The notes beneath the pieces are model-generated. The model made no database searches. It was not told where the DNA came from and worked only from the letters and a program-made list of their open reading frames with translations. From positions 1 to 9,601 of the forward strand of contig JAOPYS010000391.1 in the NCBI GenBank assembly GCA_025964465.1: 9,601 nt of DNA, in the 5' to 3' direction. The translations under genes were made by a program, and so were the position numbers. Below, in pieces: positions 6,898-9,601 of this stretch (position 1 is the stretch's first letter; each line of letters starts with the position of its first letter). This DNA comes from Thermoleophilia bacterium (GTDB taxonomy: Bacteria; Actinomycetota; Thermoleophilia; Gaiellales; SKUG01).

Positions 6898-6903
6898 ACC
6901 CTA
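6898..6903 (-). promoter_or_regulatory. Possible -10 element (TAGGGT) of the 551-residue secreted protein gene
   Basis: TAGGGT on the minus strand would start transcription near 6891, giving a leader of about 24 bases. It lies in the 61-bp gap shared with the divergent yjbQ, where the expected yjbQ -35 position (about 6894-6899) overlaps it. The two promoters may therefore compete. No clear -35 box. Confidence 0.35.
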
Positions 6904-6916
6904 CCGGGCGAGCGGG

Positions 6917-6922
6917 TAGTGG
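6917..6922 (+). promoter_or_regulatory. Possible -10 element of yjbQ, leaderless start
   Basis: TAGTGG(T) ends six to seven bases before the yjbQ ATG, the same geometry as CATACT before the dehydrogenase gene. No Shine-Dalgarno sequence precedes the ATG, so the transcript may begin at the start codon. The hexamer match is imperfect. Confidence 0.25.
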
Positions 6923-6928
6923 TGCGAC

Positions 6929-7330
6929 ATGGCATCCATCACGCTCGACACGCAGCACCGCGACCAGCTCGTGGACATCACGGACGAGGTCGCGCGGTGT
7001 GCGCGGGACCACCCGCACGCCGGGGCGCTCCTCGTCGCATCCATGCACACCACCGCGGCGATCATCGTCAACGAGGGGTTCGATCCGGATGTCGCGGGTG
7101 ACCTCGTGCGGGCGCTCGGACCGCTCGCGGATCGTTCCGACTACCGCCACGACGAGGGCAACAGCGACTCGCACGTGAAGGTCGCGCTGCTCGGGGCCTC
7201 CCAGCTCGTGCCGGTCGCCGATGGCGAGCTGCTGCTCGGTCGGTGGCAGCGCATCTTCTTCTGCGAGTTCGACGGGCCCCGCGACGGGCGCACAGTGACG
7301 GTCACCGCGCTCGCCGCGGCGTCCGACTGA
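6929..7330 (+). CDS. yjbQ: YjbQ / UPF0047 family protein (secondary thiamine-phosphate synthase enzyme family)
   Basis: A 133-residue cytoplasmic protein of normal family length. Conserved family landmarks are all present in order: 'SMHTTAAIIVNE' (H40, T41, T42), H74 followed by 'EGNSDSH' (H82), 'GELLLGRWQRIFFCEFDGPR' at about 99-118. The histidines are thought to form a metal site in this trimeric family. Family members have been reported to replace thiamine-phosphate synthase weakly when overproduced, but the physiological role is not settled. No thiamine gene is nearby. The ATG at 6929 gives the usual N-terminus and lies 61 bp from the divergent secreted-protein start. The last 29 bp overlap the end of the convergent GTPase gene. 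Confidence 0.95.
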   Translation: MASITLDTQHRDQLVDITDEVARCARDHPHAGALLVASMHTTAAIIVNEGFDPDVAGDLVRALGPLADRSDYRHDEGNSDSHVKVALLGASQLVPVADGELLLGRWQRIFFCEFDGPRDGRTVTVTALAAASD

Positions 7331-8918
7331 CGTCGATCCGGGACGTCAGTTCGCCGAGCGTTCGGTACGCGGCGAGCTCCTCCGCCACCGGCTCCAGGAC
7401 GGCCACGTCGGCAACGTCACCGACGCGAGCGGTGAGGGCGCGCTCGACCCGCCGCGCGCGTCGCTGCGCCGCGAGGCGGTTCACGCCGCCAGCCAAGGCG
7501 GCGAGCAGGAGCCCGGCGAGCGCGCCGCCGAGCAGCAGGCCGGTCGGCCACGGGACGCCGTGGACCCGTGGCGTCGGGGGTTCGACCTGCAGGTAGGCGA
7601 ACCCTGCGAGCGCCAGCAGCCAGAGGGCGCCGACGAGCACCGCTGCGGCCAGGGCCCACTGCAGCGCGCCGATGGCGCTCCACCATGCCGGTCCGCGATC
7701 GCCCAGCTCGACTCCGGTGACCGCCGTGTCGAGCAGGTCGCCGAGGTCGGCTTCGCGTGACAACGCGGCACGTCGCACGAGGTTGGGCCACGGCTCGGGA
7801 AGGTCGCCGCCCACCCTTCCTGCGAGGGTCCGCATCGCGGCATCGAGCACCGCGCCCTGGGCCTGGCTCGGCCGGGGCAGTGACGATCGGCCCGTCGAGG
7901 CGGCGCCCGCCGTCCGTTCCCCGAGCCGGAGTCGGCGGAGTGGGTCGGGGCGGAAGCGCCGGACCCAGCGCAGGAACGGCCAGCCCACCGCCAATGCGCC
8001 ACGCCGTCGGTGGGCCTGGGCCACGGCGTCGACGACCCGGGGCACGCCGCATGCCGCAGCCATCGCGGCGACGAGGGTCGCGCGGTCGCCGGGTCCGGCG
8101 GGCGCGGCGTCCGTCGCGGGCGAGGGCGCGAGGTCCCGCGCGGCCGCGTGCACGTCCGCCGACAGCCGCGCCGTGATCGCTTCGCGCGACGCCACCCGCC
8201 GGTCCAGTTCGGCGCGCAGCGCATCGAGCCCCAGTCCGGTGGACGCCGACACCGCCAGGACTGGTACCTCGCCGACCCCGTCGACGGCGAGGAGGCGTGC
8301 GATGTCGGCGACGCAGGCGACGCGCCCGGCCGGGTCCAGCCGATCGGCCTGGTTGAGCACCACGAGCATGGTGGCGGCGTGACCGCGCAGCGGTTGCAGG
8401 TACTGCTCGTGCAGCACGCCGTCAGCGTACTTCTGTGGATCGACGACCCACACGGTGAGGTCGGCCAGCGCCACGATCCGGTCGGCCTCTGCTCGATTGG
8501 CTGCCTCCACCGAGTCGAAGTCCGGCAGGTCCAGCAGCACGAGCCCGCCGGGCGCGCCGTCGACCCGGTGCCGGTTCGGCACGTCCAGCCAGTCGAGCAG
8601 GTCATCGCCCACATCGCCCCAGACGGCTGCGGTGGGCTGCGACGTGGTGGGGCGCAGGTGCCCGGGCCGCGCGACCTCGGCGCCGACGACCGCATTGAAC
8701 AGTGTCGACTTGCCGGCGCCGGTCGGCCCCGCGAGCGCCACCACCGTGGCCGACAACCCCAGTCCGAGCCGCACTCCGGCCCGCGCGACGACGGCCTCGG
8801 CGCGGTCGACCGCGGGGTCGTGGAGACGACCCCGGGCGATCGCGGCCGCCTCCCTGAGCGCCACGAGTTGCGCGTCGAGCGCATCGGTCGGCGCCGCAGC
8901 GCGGCGCGCGCGCTTCAC
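7302..8918 (-). CDS. YfjP/dynamin-like GTPase with two membrane segments
   Basis: A 538-residue membrane-associated GTPase. G1 is GPTGAGKST (64-72). G2 is probably T91/T92 in 'RPTTSQPT'. G3 reads DLPDFDS (130-136), so the usual Gly of DxxG is Asp; I recall this DLPD form from actinobacterial relatives. G4 is NQAD (189-192) and G5 SAS (224-226). After a long linker, two hydrophobic segments at about 413-442 and 458-478 form a membrane hairpin near the C-terminus, followed by a basic, helical tail. The start is GTG at 8918: it overlaps the upstream stop as GTGA and has GAGG (8929-8926) seven bases before it, so translation is coupled. The same frame runs open to 9401 but that part shadows the upstream gene. 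Dynamin-like pairs in actinobacteria act in membrane remodelling or septation; a similar role here is inferred. Confidence 0.93.
   Translation of the reverse strand: MKRARRAAAPTDALDAQLVALREAAAIARGRLHDPAVDRAEAVVARAGVRLGLGLSATVVALAGPTGAGKSTLFNAVVGAEVARPGHLRPTTSQPTAAVWGDVGDDLLDWLDVPNRHRVDGAPGGLVLLDLPDFDSVEAANRAEADRIVALADLTVWVVDPQKYADGVLHEQYLQPLRGHAATMLVVLNQADRLDPAGRVACVADIARLLAVDGVGEVPVLAVSASTGLGLDALRAELDRRVASREAITARLSADVHAAARDLAPSPATDAAPAGPGDRATLVAAMAAACGVPRVVDAVAQAHRRRGALAVGWPFLRWVRRFRPDPLRRLRLGERTAGAASTGRSSLPRPSQAQGAVLDAAMRTLAGRVGGDLPEPWPNLVRRAALSREADLGDLLDTAVTGVELGDRGPAWWSAIGALQWALAAAVLVGALWLLALAGFAYLQVEPPTPRVHGVPWPTGLLLGGALAGLLLAALAGGVNRLAAQRRARRVERALTARVGDVADVAVLEPVAEELAAYRTLGELTSRIDVSRTPRRAR
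7326..7350. terminator. Perfect 9-bp hairpin containing the yjbQ stop codon
   Basis: ACTGACGTC (7326-7334) is a perfect inverted copy of GACGTCAGT (7342-7350) around the seven-base loop GATCCGG. The yjbQ stop TGA (7328-7330) lies in the left arm. It would end yjbQ transcription. For the opposing GTPase gene it lies within the last codons, about 22 bases before that stop. No T-tract. Confidence 0.45.
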
Positions 8919-9601
8919 CTCGCCGCCTCGAGCCCGGCGCGGGCGGCGCGCACCGCCTCCAGCGCAGCAGGCGGGAGCGCCACGGGCTCGAGGAGGCCGC
9001 GCATGCGCGCCGCCTCCTCGTCGAGGAGCTCGCCCACATGCACCATCAGGCGCTCGCGCGCGCGCTCGGCCAACGTGCGCACCGCCTGGTCGCCGAAGAC
9101 GGCCTCGAGCACCTTGTGGCTGAGCGCGCTCGTGCCGCCGGCCACCGCCACCTCGGCGCCCGTGAGCCCGCCCGTGCTCGCGAACACGGCGATCATCACC
9201 GTGAGCCCGGCTGCGTTGATGCCCAGGGATGCGAGGCGCGCGGTGGCGCGCTTGCCGTCCCCCTCCGAACGGACGAGGTCGAGCACCTCGCCCTGCCACC
9301 GACGCACGCGCTCGTCGGTGCGCGCGGACAGGTCGCTGGATGCGGCATCCGCCCGGACGGCCCCGTCGAGCATGGCCCGACCCGCGTCGGTGCCGCGCCA
9401 CGCCTGCGCGGCGCGTTCGGCGGCGCGATCGGCCGCGGCGACCACCACGGCGTCGACGCCCGTCTGCACCGCATCGGGAAGCGTCGAGGCGTCGGGGCGC
9501 GGCCCGCCTGACACGAGGGCGCGGAGCCGGTCGCGCGCCCAGCCGATGCGCGTCTCCAGCCCGCGCATGATGTCGCCGGTGCCGATGACGTCGTGCCAGC
9601 G
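8915..9601 (-). CDS. C-terminal part of a dynamin-like GTPase (5' end outside the window)
   Basis: The frame is open through the right window edge. The eleven codons before the first ATG (9568) read R-W-H-D-V-I-G-T-G-D-I and fit the family, so that ATG is internal. The visible 228 residues lack the GTPase motifs, which would lie upstream. Seen here: amphipathic helices, a conserved-looking hydrophobic hairpin at about residues 126-160 ('GINAAGLTVMIAVFASTGG', 'GAEVAVAGGTSALSHKVLEAVFGD'), then charged helices to the end. I recall this arrangement from the C-terminal membrane-binding region of actinobacterial dynamin-like GTPases, often mislabelled as ABC transporter proteins. The gene lies directly upstream of, and overlaps by GTGA, a second GTPase gene, so the two are probably made together and may form a hetero-complex on the inner membrane face. 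The family call rests on the C-terminal half only. Confidence 0.85.
   Translation of the reverse strand, partial: RWHDVIGTGDIMRGLETRIGWARDRLRALVSGGPRPDASTLPDAVQTGVDAVVVAAADRAAERAAQAWRGTDAGRAMLDGAVRADAASSDLSARTDERVRRWQGEVLDLVRSEGDGKRATARLASLGINAAGLTVMIAVFASTGGLTGAEVAVAGGTSALSHKVLEAVFGDQAVRTLAERARERLMVHVGELLDEEAARMRGLLEPVALPPAALEAVRAARAGLEAAR
8926..8929 (-). promoter_or_regulatory. Ribosome binding site supporting the GTG start of the GTPase
   Basis: On the minus strand GAGG is followed by seven bases and then GTG (8918-8916), which overlaps the TGA stop (8917-8915) of the upstream gene. Spacing and overlap together decide this start over the longer open frame. Confidence 0.55.

Noticed and set aside
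5695..7101. 468-residue open frame on the + strand
   Set aside because: Antisense shadow of the secreted Ig-like protein, with His/Arg/Ala-rich composition.
5099..7174. 691-residue open frame on the minus strand
   Set aside because: Off-frame shadow of the 551-residue secreted protein and antisense to yjbQ; no coherent domain.
8919..9401. N-terminal extension of the YfjP-like GTPase
   Set aside because: It overlaps the dynamin-like gene in another frame; the GTG at 8918 with GTGA overlap and ribosome site is the better start.
9566..9568. ATG as the true start of the dynamin-like protein
   Set aside because: The frame stays open to the window edge with family-like residues, and the visible part lacks the GTPase domain, so the gene is partial.
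1..9601. Mobile element, defence island, tRNA or rRNA gene
   Set aside because: No transposase, integrase, flanking repeats, nuclease or toxin motifs and no RNA gene signatures were seen; the tightly packed genes look chromosomal.

Overview
The window is high-GC bacterial chromosome with codon use rich in third-position G/C. It carries seven protein genes, packed closely on both strands. Gene content points to Actinomycetota. The strongest clues are a tandem pair of membrane-associated dynamin/YfjP-like GTPases and leaderless-looking starts. A secreted protein with repeated 'A-V-x-x-x-G-x-x-x-x-x-W' propeller-like strands and a basic 'LTxxGRRLVATLRR' tail recalls Thermoleophilia (Solirubrobacterales-type) genomes. 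That lineage call is an inference from family memory. There are no rRNA or tRNA genes, CRISPR arrays, transposases or phage genes, so this looks like ordinary chromosome rather than an island.

Left part (1-1978, + strand): two stacked hairpins (11-64) may end a gene outside the window. A two-gene operon follows: a class III, FrmA-type zinc alcohol/formaldehyde dehydrogenase (123-1232), joined by an ATGA overlap to a glyoxalase-II-like metallo-beta-lactamase hydrolase (1229-1978). The natural reading is thiol-dependent aldehyde detoxification: the dehydrogenase would make an S-acyl (for example S-formyl) thiol from a thiol hemiacetal, and the hydrolase would split the thioester. Residues that hold glutathione in the human enzyme are replaced, so the thiol may not be glutathione.

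Middle part (1988-6867): an unrecognised 278-residue cytoplasmic protein (1988-2824, - strand) faces the operon tail to tail. It is divergent from a 722-residue secreted protein (3023-5191, +) with a propeller-like N-terminal half, a proline-rich linker, six octapeptide NVITAGGx repeats and a basic C-terminal domain. That gene converges on a second secreted protein of 551 residues (5212-6867, -) made of Ig-like and carboxypeptidase-regulatory-like domains plus an unrecognised C-terminal domain. These two are probably cell-surface or extracellular proteins.

Right part (6929-9601): a YjbQ/UPF0047 gene (6929-7330, +) diverges from the 551-residue protein across 61 bp and overlaps the end of the next gene by 29 bp. 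That gene (7302-8918, -) is a YfjP-like GTPase with two membrane segments. It is joined by a GTGA overlap to the gene upstream, whose visible 228 residues (8915-9601, -) look like the C-terminal membrane-associated part of a dynamin-like GTPase that continues past the window edge.

A recurring detail is that inverted repeats sit exactly at all three tail-to-tail gene junctions. In two of them the stop codon itself is part of the stem.
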